The notes beneath the pieces are model-generated. The model was not told the origin of the DNA. It saw only the letters and a program-made list of their open reading frames with translations, and ran no database searches. This document shows positions 47,872 through 57,883 of a stretch of 64,000 nucleotides of DNA, piece after piece. Each line of letters starts with the position of its first letter. Positions within the stretch are counted from its first letter, which is position 1. Made by a program: the position numbers and the translations under genes. Source of the stretch: Pseudoxanthomonas sp. CF385. GTDB taxonomy: Bacteria; Pseudomonadota; Gammaproteobacteria; Xanthomonadales; Xanthomonadaceae. Where the stretch lies: the NCBI RefSeq assembly GCF_900104255.1, contig NZ_FNKZ01000003.1, forward strand, positions 265,841 through 329,840, given 5' to 3'.

Positions 47872-48336
47872 TCACATGGCGCAGAGCCGGGCCACGACCG
47901 CCTGTGCTGCCGAATCGACCAGTCGCCAGACCTGCTGGAAGTCCTCGGGGCCGCCCGTGTAAGGGTCGGGGATCTCGCCGCTTGGCTGCGTCCCGGCCCA
48001 GTCGAGCAGCAGGACGACCCGATCGCGGCGCCCGGCGGGTGCGCGCTGCACCACATCGCGCAGGTTGTTCTCGTCGGCGCAGAGCAGCCAGTCGAAGTCG
48101 TCGAAATCCGTGGGCCGCAACTGACGCGCACGCTGGCCGCTGATGTCCACGCCGTGTCCGCGGGCGCAGGCGATCGCGCGGCGGTCCGGTGCCTCCCCCG
48201 CATGCCAGCCGCCGGTCCCGGCCGAATCCACCTCGACGCGCCCCGCCAGCCGCGAGGCCTCAAGCCGGGCACGCAGGGCGCCCTCGGCCATGGGCGAACG
48301 GCAGATGTTGCCCAGGCAGACCATCAGCAGTTTCAC
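47872..48336 (-). CDS. Low-molecular-weight protein tyrosine phosphatase
   Basis: This is 154 residues from GTG 48336, overlapping the kdsB stop as GTGA. The P-loop CLGNICRS is at residues 7-14 (CX5R), and the acid loop PDPYTGG is near 125. It is the right length for the LMW-PTP family. In Gram-negatives such enzymes often regulate polysaccharide tyrosine kinases. Here no kinase is adjacent, and the operon is for lipid A/KDO synthesis, so the target is uncertain. Confidence 0.94.
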   Translation of the reverse strand: MKLLMVCLGNICRSPMAEGALRARLEASRLAGRVEVDSAGTGGWHAGEAPDRRAIACARGHGVDISGQRARQLRPTDFDDFDWLLCADENNLRDVVQRAPAGRRDRVVLLLDWAGTQPSGEIPDPYTGGPEDFQQVWRLVDSAAQAVVARLCAM

Positions 48337-49094
48337 GCACCGCCCTGCAGCAGTGCCTCGGCGCGCGCCAGGTCTTCGGGGGTGTCGACGCCCGGCGGGA
48401 ACGGCGCCGGGGTCAGCGCCACGGCGATCCGATGACCCGCTTCGAGGACACGCAGCTGCTCCAGGGATTCCATCTGCTCGAGCCGGCCCGGTGGCAGCTC
48501 GGAGAAACGGCGCAGGAAACCCGCACGGTAGGCATAGATGCCGATATGCCGCAGCCACTGCCCCGGGGGAAGTTCGTCGCGCGACCGCGCGAAGCCGTCG
48601 CGGTGCCACGGGATCGGCGCCCGGCTGAAGTACAGCGCATCGCCGTTGGCCGCACGGACCAGCTTGACCGCATTGGGGTCGAACAAGGTCGCCGCGTCCT
48701 CGATGGGGACCGCCAGGGTCGCCATCGGCGCGCCGCTGTCCGCCAGCGTTTCGGCGACGGCGCGGATGCCGGCCGGTGGCGCGAACGGCTCGTCGCCCTG
48801 CAGGTTGACCACCAATGCAGCGTCGTCCCAGCCGGCGATGTCGGCGCATTCGGCCAGGCGGTCGCTGCCTGAGGCGTGGCGCTCGGAGGTCATCGCCACC
48901 TGCACTTCGGTTCCGGCCAGCGCATCGCGGATGCGGGCGTCGTCGGTGGCCACCCAGACCTGCTCCGCACCTGCAGCCAGCGCACGGCGTGCCACGTGGA
49001 CGACCAGGGGCGTGCCTCCCAGCAATCGAAGCGGCTTGCCCGGCAGGCGCGAGGCGGCGTAGCGGGCGGGAATGGCGACGACGAAGGACGGCAT
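48333..49094 (-). CDS. kdsB: 3-deoxy-manno-octulosonate cytidylyltransferase
   Basis: This is 253 residues with the nucleotidyltransferase opening [31 protein letters not shown] (~residues 50) and [10 protein letters not shown] (~95-105). It activates KDO as CMP-KDO for lipopolysaccharide core assembly. It lies 25 bases after lpxK and overlaps the phosphatase gene. The small ycaR gene often found between lpxK and kdsB is absent. Confidence 0.96.
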   Translation of the reverse strand: MPSFVVAIPARYAASRLPGKPLRLLGGTPLVVHVARRALAAGAEQVWVATDDARIRDALAGTEVQVAMTSERHASGSDRLAECADIAGWDDAALVVNLQGDEPFAPPAGIRAVAETLADSGAPMATLAVPIEDAATLFDPNAVKLVRAANGDALYFSRAPIPWHRDGFARSRDELPPGQWLRHIGIYAYRAGFLRRFSELPPGRLEQMESLEQLRVLEAGHRIAVALTPAPFPPGVDTPEDLARAEALLQGGA

Positions 49095-49119
49095 GGCGGG
49101 CGGCTGCTCCAGTGCAGGG

Positions 49120-50130
49120 TCAGGACACGGGACGGGGCGGCGCGCCCAGCTTGTCGAGCAGCGCGATCCAGAAGGCTTCCGGCAACTGGGCGGCCACCGG
49201 CACGCTGTAGAACCAGTCGTTGGCCAGGCCCACGCATTTCACGGCGTCCTTCTCGGTCATCAGCACGGGCAGTTCGCTGCCGAACGAAAAATCTTCCGCG
49301 CGGTAGTCGTGATGATCGGCGAACGCGTGCGGCACCACGCCCAGGCCCCAGCCCCGCAGCATGGCGAAGAAGCGCGCCGGATGGCCGATGCCCGCGACCG
49401 CGTGCACGCGCTGGCCCGCGAACGAAGACAGTGCGCGCGGACGCCCGCCACGCAGCGGCACGGCGACCTCGGACTGCAGCTGCATCGGCCATTCGCCGAA
49501 AGCCGCGGCGGCGTCGGGCGAGGCCAGGTTGAGCACGCGGAAATCGCATTCGGCCGAACGCGCCACCGGTTCACGCAGCGGACCGGCCGGCATCATCCGG
49601 CCGTTGCCGTAGCGGCGCGCGCCGTCGATGACCTCGATCTCGATGTCGCGCTGCAGCCGGTAGTGCTGCAGGCCATCGTCGCAGACGATCACGTTGCAGC
49701 CGGCGGCGGCGAGCGCGCGTGCCGCGGCCACCCGGTCGCGATCGACACGCACGCGCGTCCCCGTCTGCCGCGCGATCAATACCGGTTCGTCGCCGCCCTC
49801 TCCGGGCGGCGTGGCCGCATCGACCCAGCGCGCCGTGGCTTCGTCGCGCCGGCCATAGCCCCGGCTGGCGACACCGGGCTTGAATCCCGCGGCGCGCAGG
49901 CGCTCCACCAATGCAATGGTCAGCGGTGTCTTGCCGGTGCCGCCCGCGGTGATGTTGCCGACGACGATCACCGGCACGCCGACACGCTGCCGACGCAACA
50001 CGCCGTCGCGGTAGAGGCGCAGGCGCAAGGCGATCAGCGCGGCATAGACGCCGGACAGCGCGCGGGCCCAGAGGGGCACGGGAGCATCGCCGAACCAGTA
50101 GCCGGGGGTCTGCGCCACGCGCTTGCTCAC
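49120..50130 (-). CDS. lpxK: Tetraacyldisaccharide 4'-kinase
   Basis: This is 336 residues with the membrane-associated N-terminus and Walker [14 protein letters not shown] at ~residues 57-69. [20 protein letters not shown] is at ~145-165, and the RFF/ML region of the C-terminal lobe follows. It phosphorylates the lipid A precursor at the 4' position on the inner leaflet. Its start overlaps the msbA stop by four bases. Confidence 0.96.
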   Translation of the reverse strand: MSKRVAQTPGYWFGDAPVPLWARALSGVYAALIALRLRLYRDGVLRRQRVGVPVIVVGNITAGGTGKTPLTIALVERLRAAGFKPGVASRGYGRRDEATARWVDAATPPGEGGDEPVLIARQTGTRVRVDRDRVAAARALAAAGCNVIVCDDGLQHYRLQRDIEIEVIDGARRYGNGRMMPAGPLREPVARSAECDFRVLNLASPDAAAAFGEWPMQLQSEVAVPLRGGRPRALSSFAGQRVHAVAGIGHPARFFAMLRGWGLGVVPHAFADHHDYRAEDFSFGSELPVLMTEKDAVKCVGLANDWFYSVPVAAQLPEAFWIALLDKLGAPPRPVS

Positions 50131-51875
50131 CCCGGTTCGCCCTCGCGGAACTGCATCTGGTGCAGATGCGCATAGAGCCCGCCCTGCGCGAGGAGTTCGG
50201 CATGCGTGCCCTGCTCCACCAAGCGTCCCTGGTCGAGCACGAGGACCTGGTCGGCATGTTCGATGGTGGAGAGGCGGTGCGCGATCACCAGCGTGGTGCG
50301 GTCGGGCATCAGCTTCTGCAGTGCGTTCTGGACCAAGCGCTCAGATTCGTTGTCCAGCGCCGCGGTCGCTTCGTCGAGGATGAGGATCGGCGCGTCCTTC
50401 AGCATCGCGCGCGCGATGGCCAGGCGCTGGCGCTGGCCGCCCGACAGGCGTCCGCCCTTGTTCCCGATGGGCGCCTGCATGCCGTCCGGCAATTCCTGCA
50501 CGAACTCCATCGCATTCGCGCCAAGGACGGCCGCCTCCATGCCGGCCGCGTCCGCGCCCTGCAGTTCGCCATAGGCGACGTTGGCGGCGACGGTGCCGTC
50601 GAACAGCATCACCTGCTGGCCCACCAGCGCGATCTGCCGGCGCAGGTCGGCGAGCGGATACTCCTGCAGCGGATGGCCATCCAGCAGGATCTGGCCCGAT
50701 TCCGCTTCATAGAATCGCGGGATCAGCTTGATCAGCGTCGACTTGCCGCTGCCGGAGCGGCCGACGATGGCGGTGACCGTACCGGGCCGCGCCGTGAAGC
50801 TGATGCCTTCCAGGGCCGGGCGCGCCTGCCCCGGATAGCGCGTGGTGATGTCGCGGAATTCCAGCAGGCCCTGCGCACGGTCGAGAACGCGCGTGCCGGC
50901 ATCCTGTTCGTCGTCGGCATCCAGTACCGAGAACAGGCGTTGCGCAGAGGCCACGCCGCGCTGGGTCATGTTCTGGACGTTGGTCAGCTGCTTCAGCGCG
51001 GGAATGATCGCCATCATCGACGTCATCAGCGAGACGAAGTCGCCTGCGGTGAGCCGCCCCGCCATCGCTTCGCGCCCGGCGATGAACAGCAGCGCCGCCA
51101 GGCCGGTGGCGCCCATCAGCTGGACCATGGCCGAGGAGATCGCGCGCGTCGACTCCACCTTCATCGACAGCTTGAGGTTGGTGTCGGCCAGCGAGGCGTA
51201 GCGGTCCATCTCGACCCGCTGCGCGCCGTAGACCTTCACTTCCTGCTGGTTCGACAGCGTCTGGTCGGCCGCCTGCAGCAGGTGCCCGGCGCTCTCCTGG
51301 ATGCGGTGGCTGATGCGCCGGTAGCGCTTGGCCACCTTGTCCATCACCCACGCCAGCGGTGGCGCCAGCACCAGGATGGTCAGGGTCACCTGCCAGCTGT
51401 AATAGAGCATGACGCCGAGGGCGCCGATGACCTGCAGCGACTGCTGCACGACCACCTTCATCGCATCGATCGCTGCCTGCGACACCTGATCGCTGTCCGA
51501 TCCCAGCCGGACCAGCATCGACGGGACCGGTTCGCTGTCGAAGCGCTGGCCGGGCATGCGCAGGTACTTGGCCAGCACGCGCACGCGCAGGTCGCGCGAA
51601 ATGCTGCGCGCCGCCTTGCCCATGCTCATGTCGGTGATGTAGCCGGCCACGCCGCGCACGACGAACAGGCCGATGATCGCCAGCGGCATCCACTGGTTGA
51701 TGTCGCTCGGCGTCACCAGGTTGTTGGTGACCGGGCTCATCAGCATCAGGAAGCCGCTGCCGGCCGCCGCTTCCAGCAGGGCGCCGAACGCCGCCGCCAT
51801 CAGCAGCAGGCGGTAGGGCTTGGCGAAGCCGAGCAATCGCTTGTAGACCTGCCAGGGCGACTCGGTGCCGATCAC
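50127..51875 (-). CDS. msbA: Lipid A export ATP-binding/permease protein MsbA
   Basis: This is 582 residues. The six-helix ABC exporter membrane domain covers ~residues 15-320. In the nucleotide-binding domain, Walker A is [10 protein letters not shown] (~375), the signature [15 protein letters not shown] (~478), Walker [12 protein letters not shown] (~500), and the H-loop VIAHRLST. It flips core-lipid A across the inner membrane. It sits between exbD and lpxK with four-base overlaps on both sides. Confidence 0.96.
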   Translation of the reverse strand: MIGTESPWQVYKRLLGFAKPYRLLLMAAAFGALLEAAAGSGFLMLMSPVTNNLVTPSDINQWMPLAIIGLFVVRGVAGYITDMSMGKAARSISRDLRVRVLAKYLRMPGQRFDSEPVPSMLVRLGSDSDQVSQAAIDAMKVVVQQSLQVIGALGVMLYYSWQVTLTILVLAPPLAWVMDKVAKRYRRISHRIQESAGHLLQAADQTLSNQQEVKVYGAQRVEMDRYASLADTNLKLSMKVESTRAISSAMVQLMGATGLAALLFIAGREAMAGRLTAGDFVSLMTSMMAIIPALKQLTNVQNMTQRGVASAQRLFSVLDADDEQDAGTRVLDRAQGLLEFRDITTRYPGQARPALEGISFTARPGTVTAIVGRSGSGKSTLIKLIPRFYEAESGQILLDGHPLQEYPLADLRRQIALVGQQVMLFDGTVAANVAYGELQGADAAGMEAAVLGANAMEFVQELPDGMQAPIGNKGGRLSGGQRQRLAIARAMLKDAPILILDEATAALDNESERLVQNALQKLMPDRTTLVIAHRLSTIEHADQVLVLDQGRLVEQGTHAELLAQGGLYAHLHQMQFREGEPG

Positions 51876-52294
51876 TTCCGCGCCTCCGGCGCCGTGGCGA
51901 TGTTGATCCGGCGGAACCCGAGCTGGCCCAGCGCATCCAGCGCGGTGACCACCGCCTGGTGCGGCGTGCGCGCGTCCGCGCGCAACAGCACGGGACGGGT
52001 GCGGTCGCTGCCCGCCACCTGTTCCAGGGTCTGCTTCAGCGCGTCGATATCGGTGCGCAGCACTTCGTGTTCGTCCACGAAGTAGCGGCCATCGGCGTTC
52101 ACCAGCACGCTCAGCGTCTTCACCTGCGCGGCCACGGGCTCGCCGTTCGCGCTCGGCAACTGCAGTTGCAGCATCGAACGTGCGTCGAAGGTGGTGGTGA
52201 TCACGAAGAAGATGATCAGCACCAGGATCACGTCGATCAGCGGCACCAGGTTGAGATCGGGCTCGTCCTGCGCGCGGTCGTCACGGATGCGCAT
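51872..52294 (-). CDS. exbD: Biopolymer transport protein ExbD
   Basis: This is 140 residues with one N-terminal transmembrane helix carrying the essential Asp (LVPLIDVILVLIIFFVITT, ~residues 16-34) and a periplasmic domain. With ExbB it uses the proton gradient to energise TonB, which would power receptors such as the one at 7881-10925. It follows exbB by nine bases. No tonB gene is in the window. Confidence 0.94.
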   Translation of the reverse strand: MRIRDDRAQDEPDLNLVPLIDVILVLIIFFVITTTFDARSMLQLQLPSANGEPVAAQVKTLSVLVNADGRYFVDEHEVLRTDIDALKQTLEQVAGSDRTRPVLLRADARTPHQAVVTALDALGQLGFRRINIATAPEARK

Positions 52295-52303
52295 GCGGCG
52301 GCC

Positions 52304-52957
52304 TCAGGAACCCGTCGCCGCCGGCGTGGCGGCCGGACGCGGCACCACGCGCGGATGGCGGGCCTCCAGGGCATCCACCAGCGCACTGGCCTCCTTCTCC
52401 ATCTCCATCACATAGCCGGTCACCCGGCCACGGAAATAGCGGTGGAACAGCAGCGCCGGGATCGCCACGATCATGCCCGCGGCCGCACACACCAGCGCCT
52501 TGCCGATGCCGCCGGCCAGCGCGTTGACGTCGCCGAGTCCGCTGTCCTGGATGCCGAGGAACATCTGGATCATGCCGACCACGGTGCCCAGCAGGCCCAG
52601 CAGCGGACCCGCGGAGGCGATGCTGCCCAGCGCATTGAGGAACTTCTCCATGCGATGGACCAGATGGCGGCCGGTGTCCTCGATGCGCTCGCGGATCTGG
52701 TCGCGCGGCTTGTTCCTCACATCCAGCGCCGCGGCCAGCAGTTCACCCAGCGGCGAGTTGCGGCGCAGCGACTCGATATGGGCCGGCTCCAGCTGGCCGC
52801 GGGCGGCCCAGGTGCGGACTTCCTCGCCCAGGCCGGGCGGCAGGATGTCCTTGCGGCGCAGCGACCAGAAGCGTTCCACCACGATGGCCAGCGCCAGCAC
52901 GCCGAGCAGCAGCAGCGGGATCATCGGCCAACCGCCGGCCTTCACCAGTTCCAGCAC
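52304..52957 (-). CDS. exbB: Biopolymer transport protein ExbB (MotA/TolQ/ExbB family)
   Basis: This is 217 residues with three membrane helices: ~10-28, and the conserved pair SIASAGPLLGLLGTVVGMIQMF (~113-134) and GKALVCAAAGMIVAIPALLF (~150-170). The C-terminus is Ala/Pro/Thr-rich. It forms the proton channel scaffold with ExbD. It begins two bases after the comEC stop, an unusual operon context also seen in Xanthomonads. Confidence 0.94.
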   Translation of the reverse strand: MLELVKAGGWPMIPLLLLGVLALAIVVERFWSLRRKDILPPGLGEEVRTWAARGQLEPAHIESLRRNSPLGELLAAALDVRNKPRDQIRERIEDTGRHLVHRMEKFLNALGSIASAGPLLGLLGTVVGMIQMFLGIQDSGLGDVNALAGGIGKALVCAAAGMIVAIPALLFHRYFRGRVTGYVMEMEKEASALVDALEARHPRVVPRPAATPAATGS

Positions 52958-52959
52958 GT

Positions 52960-55353
52960 TCAGTCCTCCGGCGCACCCGGCCGTCCGTCTTCGAGCCGAT
53001 AGGATAGCCCACCGGCCCGTTGGCGCCGCACGGCGTCCCAGGGATGCGCCCGGTCGTGACGCCGCTCACGGACCGCGAGCCCCCCGCGTCCCACCCAGAC
53101 GCGCACCGCCCCGCTGGACTGCGTGTCCAGCACCTCGGCACCCGATTCACGCCAGCGGGCGACCACGTCGTCACGCGGATGGCGGAAGCGGTTGCCGAAC
53201 CCGCTGGAGCCCACCGCCAGTCGCGCGCCCACCGCGCGCACGAACCCGCCCGCCGATGAGCCGGCACTGCCGTGATGCGGCAGGACCACGACGTCGCTGC
53301 GGAGCCATCCGGCCTGCCTGCGCACCAGCCCTGCCTCGACCTGCGTGCCGATGTCCCCGGGCAGCAGCGCCACCCCGTGCGCCGTGCGCACGCTCAGCAC
53401 GCAGCTCGCCTCGTTGCCGAAGTACGGGAAGTACGGCGGAGGGTGGAGGAAACGGAACTCGACGCCGTCCCATCGCCACGTCGCGCCGCCCACGCACGGG
53501 GCGTCCGCCGCGGTCGGAGATGCCGCAGGTGCGAGCGTGGCCCGAACGGGCACGGCGGCGCGAACGGCCGCGACGCCGCCGGCATGGTCGTTGTCCCCAT
53601 GGCTGACCACCAGCGCATCCAGGCGTGGCACGCCCAGGGCCCGCAGTGCGGGGACGACCGCGCGCTCGCCGGCATCGAACCCCTCTTCCACCGCAGGTCC
53701 CGCGTCATACAACAGCGCATGGTGGGCGGTACGCACCAGGACGGAGAGCCCCTGCCCGACATCGAGCACCACCAGTTCCACCTCGCCCTCGCGCGGCCAT
53801 CCGCGATCGGGCCACAACAGCGGCAGCCAGAGCAGCGAGGCCAGCACCTTCCCCGGCACGCCTCGCGGCAGCAGCATCCAGGCAGCACCGACCAGCGCGA
53901 ACGGCAACGCCCACCCCGAAGGCTCCGGCAACCACCATAAAGCGAAAGGGCTCTCCGCCAACCAGGCGAAGACCGGCCACGCCAGATCGAAGCAGGCGGC
54001 CGCGGCGCGCCACGCGATGCCGCCCGCGCCCGGATGGACCAGTTCCGCCAGCGTGCCGACCAGTGCCAGCGGAACGACCACCAGGCTCCACCACGGGATC
54101 GCCAGCAGGTTCGCGATCGGGCCGGCGAGCGACGCCTGCCCGAAGAGCACGGCCGTCAAGGGCAACAATCCCAACGTGGCGACGCCCTGCGCGGGCAGGA
54201 AGGCCTTCGCCCAGTGCAGCGACGCCGGCAGGCACCACGCCAGCCAGGCGACGCCAGCGAAGCTCAGCCAGAACCCCGGTGCCAGCAGCGACAAGGGATC
54301 GACGACGAGCAGGGCGAGCATCGCCAGTACCAGCGCATCCACCACGCGCACGGGGCGTCGCGACGTGCGGGCGAGCACCACCACCGCGATCATCAACACG
54401 GTCCGCAAGGTAGGCAATGCGAATCCCGCCACCGCCGCGTAGCCGAGCGCTCCGGCCAGGGCCAGCCACCCGATCGCCTGCGGTCGAGGCATCCGGCGCG
54501 CAAGCGCCGGGAACAGTCGCCATGCCGCGGCGGCCACCAGGGCGAACGCGCCTGCCGCCAGGCCGACGTGGAATCCCGAAATCGCGATCAGGTGGGTGAG
54601 GCCCGCCGCCCGCAACACCTGCCAGTCCTCCTGCGACAACCCGCGCGTATCGCCGAGCGCAAGCGCGCGCACGAAGCGATTCGATGCGGCAGGTACGTCC
54701 GCTTCGATACGGGCGGAGAGACCGGCACGCCAGGCATCGATACCCACACCCGTGCGGAGCCTCGTGGCCCGTTCCGGCGAACGCACGTAGCCGGTCGCAC
54801 TGATCCGTTGCGCCATGGCATGGCGTTCGGCATCGAAGCCCCCGGGATTGGCGAGCCCCCTTGGCGCCCTCACCCGCAGGTGGAGACGCCACCGCTCGCC
54901 CGCGCCGAGCGCGCGACGGGGGCCGATCGTGTCCGCCCCATGGTCGTCGTACCACGCGACGCGCACGGACCTGCCCCGCAAGGGTGCCGGTTGACCCGCA
55001 TCGTCATCGACACGGAAAAGGAAACGAGTGCGGCGCGCCTCCGGCTCGGGCAGTCCCTCGACGCGCCCGGTCACGACGATCTCGCGGCCCTCCCATGCGA
55101 CCGGCAATTGCGACTGCAGGCTCCAGCTCGCATGCAGGCCCGTCCAGGCCAGACCCACCAATGCCGCCCCGCACCATCGCCAACGCGTGGGTGTGATCCA
55201 CCACGCCACCCCCACGAGCAGGCCTGCCCAGAGTGCCGTTCCGTTGGGCAGGTCGCTTCGCCAGAACGTGCACGCCGCTCCCGCGAGCCACGCCACAGCG
55301 CATGCCAATCCCAAGGGCGGCACGGGTCGGGTGACGCGTGCCTCACGCACCAT
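52960..55353 (-). CDS. comEC: DNA internalisation competence protein ComEC/Rec2
   Basis: This is 797 residues. N-terminal helices precede an OB-like domain (DUF4131 region, ~residues 50-190). The competence membrane domain starts near 215 ([33 protein letters not shown]). The C-terminal metallo-beta-lactamase-like domain (~505-760) keeps metal ligands in [10 protein letters not shown] and [10 protein letters not shown]. It forms the inner-membrane channel for single-stranded DNA during natural transformation. Its ATG overlaps the integrase stop by 11 bases. No other competence gene is nearby. Confidence 0.94.
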   Translation of the reverse strand: MVREARVTRPVPPLGLACAVAWLAGAACTFWRSDLPNGTALWAGLLVGVAWWITPTRWRWCGAALVGLAWTGLHASWSLQSQLPVAWEGREIVVTGRVEGLPEPEARRTRFLFRVDDDAGQPAPLRGRSVRVAWYDDHGADTIGPRRALGAGERWRLHLRVRAPRGLANPGGFDAERHAMAQRISATGYVRSPERATRLRTGVGIDAWRAGLSARIEADVPAASNRFVRALALGDTRGLSQEDWQVLRAAGLTHLIAISGFHVGLAAGAFALVAAAAWRLFPALARRMPRPQAIGWLALAGALGYAAVAGFALPTLRTVLMIAVVVLARTSRRPVRVVDALVLAMLALLVVDPLSLLAPGFWLSFAGVAWLAWCLPASLHWAKAFLPAQGVATLGLLPLTAVLFGQASLAGPIANLLAIPWWSLVVVPLALVGTLAELVHPGAGGIAWRAAAACFDLAWPVFAWLAESPFALWWLPEPSGWALPFALVGAAWMLLPRGVPGKVLASLLWLPLLWPDRGWPREGEVELVVLDVGQGLSVLVRTAHHALLYDAGPAVEEGFDAGERAVVPALRALGVPRLDALVVSHGDNDHAGGVAAVRAAVPVRATLAPAASPTAADAPCVGGATWRWDGVEFRFLHPPPYFPYFGNEASCVLSVRTAHGVALLPGDIGTQVEAGLVRRQAGWLRSDVVVLPHHGSAGSSAGGFVRAVGARLAVGSSGFGNRFRHPRDDVVARWRESGAEVLDTQSSGAVRVWVGRGGLAVRERRHDRAHPWDAVRRQRAGGLSYRLEDGRPGAPED

Positions 55354-56362
55354 CGACGCGGTCCAGCGGGCTGCGCACCGCGCCGGCGCCCCGGTTCAGT
55401 ACATGCGTATAGATCTGGGTGGTCGACACATCCTTGTGGCCGAGAAGCTCCTGCACCGTGCGGATGTCGTAACCCGATTCGATCAGGTGGGTGGCGAACG
55501 AGTGGCGCAGCACATGCGCACCCACGGGCTTGACGATGCCCGCCGCGATGCGGGCGCGCTTGAGCTGCCGCGACAGCACATCCTCATCCACGTGATGGCG
55601 ACGCTGGCGACCGTCGCGAGGATCCACACTCAAGCCGCGCGCCGGAAACACGTACTGCCAGCCCGCTTGCCGTCCGGTCCCGGGATGCTTCCGCGCAAGC
55701 GCCTGCGGCAGCCAGACGTCACCCGCCCCCGCCTCCACGTCCGCGGCATGGATCGCAAGCGCGAAGGCTACCTGCTCGCGCAGCGCGGCCACCAGAGAAG
55801 ACGGCAGCACCGTGCGCCGGTCCCTGCCCCCCTTGCCGTCGCGCACGGTGATCTCGCACCGCTCGAAATCGACGTCCTTCACTCTCAACCGCACGCCTTC
55901 CATGAGCCGCATGCCCGTGCCGTACAGCAGGCGGGCGAGCAACGCCGTCCGGCCCTCGACATGAAGCAGCAGCGCCGACACCTCCGAGCGGGACAACACG
56001 GTCGGCACCCGTTGCGGTCGCTTGGCGCGAACGACGTCCTCCAATCCCTCCAGCGCGCACCCGAGCACCTCGCGGTACAGGAACAGCAACGCCGCCAATG
56101 CCTGGTTCTGCGTGCTCGCCGCCACCTGCCCTTCCACCGCCAGCGCGGTAAGGAAGGCCTGCACGTGCACGGCGCGGAGTTCGCGCGGATGTCGCCGACC
56201 GTTGGCCTGGACGAAGCGACGGATCCAGCCCACATAGGCGCGCTCGGTACGAACGCTGTAGTGCCTCGCCCGGATCCTTCGACGCACCTCGTCGATCAGG
56301 GTAGGCCCACGCACCACCCCCTGCCCAGGCATTACCGCCCCGTCCCCACGCCGATAACCCAT
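55343..56362 (-). CDS. intI: Integron integrase IntI
   Basis: From ATG 56362 this is 339 residues, close to IntI1 (337). GGGAG lies nine bases upstream; the frame is open to 56434, and ATG 56332 is another option. The SAM-like N-terminal domain begins [25 protein letters not shown]. The catalytic residues are Arg ~152 (GTGMRLMEG), His ~283 and Arg ~286 ([11 protein letters not shown]), His ~309 (LLGHKDVS) and Tyr ~318 (TQIYTH). The IntI-specific extra helix region lies at ~220-240 ([16 protein letters not shown]). It recombines folded single-stranded attC sites with attI. The frame appears intact. Confidence 0.95.
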   Translation of the reverse strand: MGYRRGDGAVMPGQGVVRGPTLIDEVRRRIRARHYSVRTERAYVGWIRRFVQANGRRHPRELRAVHVQAFLTALAVEGQVAASTQNQALAALLFLYREVLGCALEGLEDVVRAKRPQRVPTVLSRSEVSALLLHVEGRTALLARLLYGTGMRLMEGVRLRVKDVDFERCEITVRDGKGGRDRRTVLPSSLVAALREQVAFALAIHAADVEAGAGDVWLPQALARKHPGTGRQAGWQYVFPARGLSVDPRDGRQRRHHVDEDVLSRQLKRARIAAGIVKPVGAHVLRHSFATHLIESGYDIRTVQELLGHKDVSTTQIYTHVLNRGAGAVRSPLDRVDGA

Positions 56363-56459
56363 ACCACCGCACTCCCTGCGGATAACGAAAACAGCCTGGG
56401 CTCGAAAAGGCCTCCCTGCCATCGGGCAAGTCATTGATACCGGCTAGGAAGTTCCCCGA

Positions 56460-56488
56460 TTGACGCCTCAGCGCAACCCTTCAATACT
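56460..56488 (+). promoter_or_regulatory. Candidate cassette promoter Pc
   Basis: TTGACG (56460-56465) and AATACT (56483-56488) are separated by 17 bases. They point into the cassette array between intI and attI, about 35 bases before the crossover point. Matching is by eye only. Confidence 0.6.
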
Positions 56489-56533
56489 CCGCGCTACCAC
56501 TCCTAAACGGGGTCTAATAGGCGTTAGGTGGGG
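56466..56533 (+). other. attI recombination site region (crossover in GTTAGGT at 56523-56529)
   Basis: The core triplet site GTTAGGT marks the border of the first cassette; the crossover falls between G56523 and T56524. Upstream sequence does not resemble attC, as expected for attI. The exact left limit cannot be seen. Confidence 0.7.
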
Positions 56534-56541
56534 ATGACAAG

Positions 56542-56946
56542 ATGGCGACAACCCCAGGCTTAGTTGCATTCCTGTTCGCCACCGCGGGCGATCCGGCTTG
56601 TGCCGTCACCTTGATCAACTCTTCCGGGGTGGACTTATCACTTCCGATGGAGAGTCGTGATCTTGTACTAGGGCCGAGCGATAGCGCGACTGTCCCGATC
56701 ACTTCGCTGTCTTCGCTAGATTTTGGCGCGGTCAATCACCGGTTTCTGGTTTCACCAGCGCTGCCCGCTCTTTGTTCGGTCTCGCGCCCCGTTGAGGTTG
56801 AAGCTCGCTCAGACGGACAGCTCTGGATTAGAGGCGTGGACAAGCAACCCGACGGCATGCCGCTTAAGCCAACTCAGCTGCAAGACCTCACGGGTTCCCC
56901 ACCTAACAATTCATTCAAGCCGAACCCGCTTCGCGGGTCGGCTTAA
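56542..56946 (+). CDS. Cassette 1 hypothetical protein, reads through attC
   Basis: This is 134 residues in cassette 1 (56524-56954). I recognise no family. The N-terminus (MATTPGLVAFLFATAGDPACA) is hydrophobic without basic residues, so export is uncertain. The middle has a beta-rich pattern (VTLINSSGVDLSLPME, SATVPITSLSSLDFG). The frame does not stop at the attC core and ends in the attC-encoded tail NNSFKPNPLRGSA. An earlier ATG at 56534 opens only a nine-codon frame. Being nearest to attI and Pc, it is the newest insert and probably the best expressed. The cassette ends match over 12 bp. Confidence 0.72.
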   Translation: MATTPGLVAFLFATAGDPACAVTLINSSGVDLSLPMESRDLVLGPSDSATVPITSLSSLDFGAVNHRFLVSPALPALCSVSRPVEVEARSDGQLWIRGVDKQPDGMPLKPTQLQDLTGSPPNNSFKPNPLRGSA

Positions 56947-56960
56947 TTCAGGCGTTAGGT
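56901..56960 (+). repeat. attC site of cassette 1
   Basis: R'' is ACCTAAC and R' GTTAGGT. The central imperfect hairpin has AAGCCGA-A-CCCGC and GCGGG-TCGGCTT around a TTC loop, with one extra A in the left arm. Confidence 0.93.
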
Positions 56961-56963
56961 GCC

Positions 56964-57368
56964 ATGGTGAGAATCGTCGCAGCCGCACTTCTACTTTTTC
57001 CAAGTCTTGCGCTTGGGCAGAACTGCTCCTGCAACCCTGTCGAGTCCAAAACTCAATGGACCAGGGGGCTATTTCAAGGCTCCACTTACGTCTTCTATGG
57101 CCGCGTCGACTCTGTTGCGCCACCACTTCTTGGTTCCAACGAGACGCGGGATCAACCCACTGTCACCCCGCTTCGTGATTTCAAGGGCACTTTCCCTGGC
57201 GGCGAGCTTCGCGGAGCAGAGTGCGGAGCATCTGTGCTCCCCGGGGAGACCGCGGTGTTCTTCGTTGACGGCTACAACCGCATCAAGTCATGCTCAATCG
57301 GCGTAAGCGGCATCAATCCACAAGAGATTCAGTCGGGTGTCTTTCAGCTCTCCCGGCATGGCACCTAA
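56964..57368 (+). CDS. Cassette 2 secreted protein, possible netrin/TIMP-like fold
   Basis: This is 134 residues in cassette 2 (56955-57416). The signal peptide MVRIVAAALLLFPSLALGQ is followed by a cysteine-rich start (NCSCNP). The block GSTYVFYGRVDSV resembles the opening strands of the netrin/TIMP-like OB-fold. Four further cysteines lie later, enough for periplasmic disulfides. Its stop TAA is the TAA of the attC R'' core (57366). The cassette ends match over 13 bp, the longest in the array, including the ATG. The fold suggestion is tentative. Confidence 0.78.
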   Translation: MVRIVAAALLLFPSLALGQNCSCNPVESKTQWTRGLFQGSTYVFYGRVDSVAPPLLGSNETRDQPTVTPLRDFKGTFPGGELRGAECGASVLPGETAVFFVDGYNRIKSCSIGVSGINPQEIQSGVFQLSRHGT

Positions 57369-57422
57369 CAATTCATTCAAGCCGAACCCGCTTCGCGGGT
57401 CGGCTTAATTCAGGCGTTAGGC
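57363..57422 (+). repeat. attC site of cassette 2
   Basis: This has the standard 60-bp form: R'' ACCTAAC, R' GTTAGGC. The internal sequence is identical to attC 1. Confidence 0.93.
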
Positions 57423-57439
57423 CCAATGGAAGGATTATT

Positions 57440-57817
57440 GTGATCAGACCCTTCGCTGCTTGCCTTCTCTTGGTAGCGGCAGGCTGTACAACGACAAATC
57501 AATTTGTGTCGACGTTGTCATTTGATGAGGCGTATCGCGCAGTGGAGAACCTTCCTCCCGATAGCCACATCGATGACTACGAGAACACTTGGAACGACTT
57601 TAATGACGCGCACAAGCTAGATCAGCGTGATGGCTGTTATGCGAAATCTGCAGAACCAATACAGCAGGTACTTGTGCTTGATGCATCTGGCAAAGTTGTT
57701 CAGTACGTATCAGACTTGGACACGCCAAGATCTCGCTGCTTTCGCAAGACATACCTGGGCGTACAATTCCCAAGGCCTCCTATCTCGCCCTACTACATGT
57801 ACGCGTTAATGCGTTGA
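57440..57817 (+). CDS. Cassette 3 lipoprotein, hypothetical
   Basis: This is 125 residues in cassette 3 (57417-57872), starting at GTG 57440 behind a GGAAGGA ribosome site, the clearest in the array. An upstream ATG at 57426 meets a stop after five codons, and the longer open frame only runs back through attC 2. The N-terminus MIRPFAACLLLVAAGCTTT is a lipoprotein signal (lipobox VAAGC). The mature part is polar, with DDYENTWNDFNDAHKLDQRDGC and several cysteines. It ends in TGA before the attC core. The function is unknown. Confidence 0.72.
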   Translation: MIRPFAACLLLVAAGCTTTNQFVSTLSFDEAYRAVENLPPDSHIDDYENTWNDFNDAHKLDQRDGCYAKSAEPIQQVLVLDASGKVVQYVSDLDTPRSRCFRKTYLGVQFPRPPISPYYMYALMR

Positions 57818-57818
57818 G

Positions 57819-57878
57819 GCCTAACAATTCATTCAAGCCGAACCCGCTTCGCGGGTCGGCTTAATTCAGGCGTTAGGC
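57819..57878 (+). repeat. attC site of cassette 3
   Basis: R'' is GCCTAAC and R' GTTAGGC, with the standard internal hairpin. Confidence 0.93.
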
Positions 57879-57883
57879 CTTGC

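Noticed and set aside
49095..49119. A ycaR-like small gene between lpxK and kdsB
   Set aside because: The gap is only 25 bases; no frame fits.
56363..56460. LexA (SOS) box in front of intI
   Set aside because: I looked for a CTG-N10-CAG or Xanthomonas-type LexA palindrome and saw none convincing.
56534..56563. First ATG in cassette 1
   Set aside because: The frame ends after nine codons; the ATG at 56542 opens the real gene.
57290..57439. Long start for the cassette 3 gene
   Set aside because: The extension reads backward through attC 2 into cassette 2; the GTG at 57440 has a good ribosome site and starts a lipoprotein signal.
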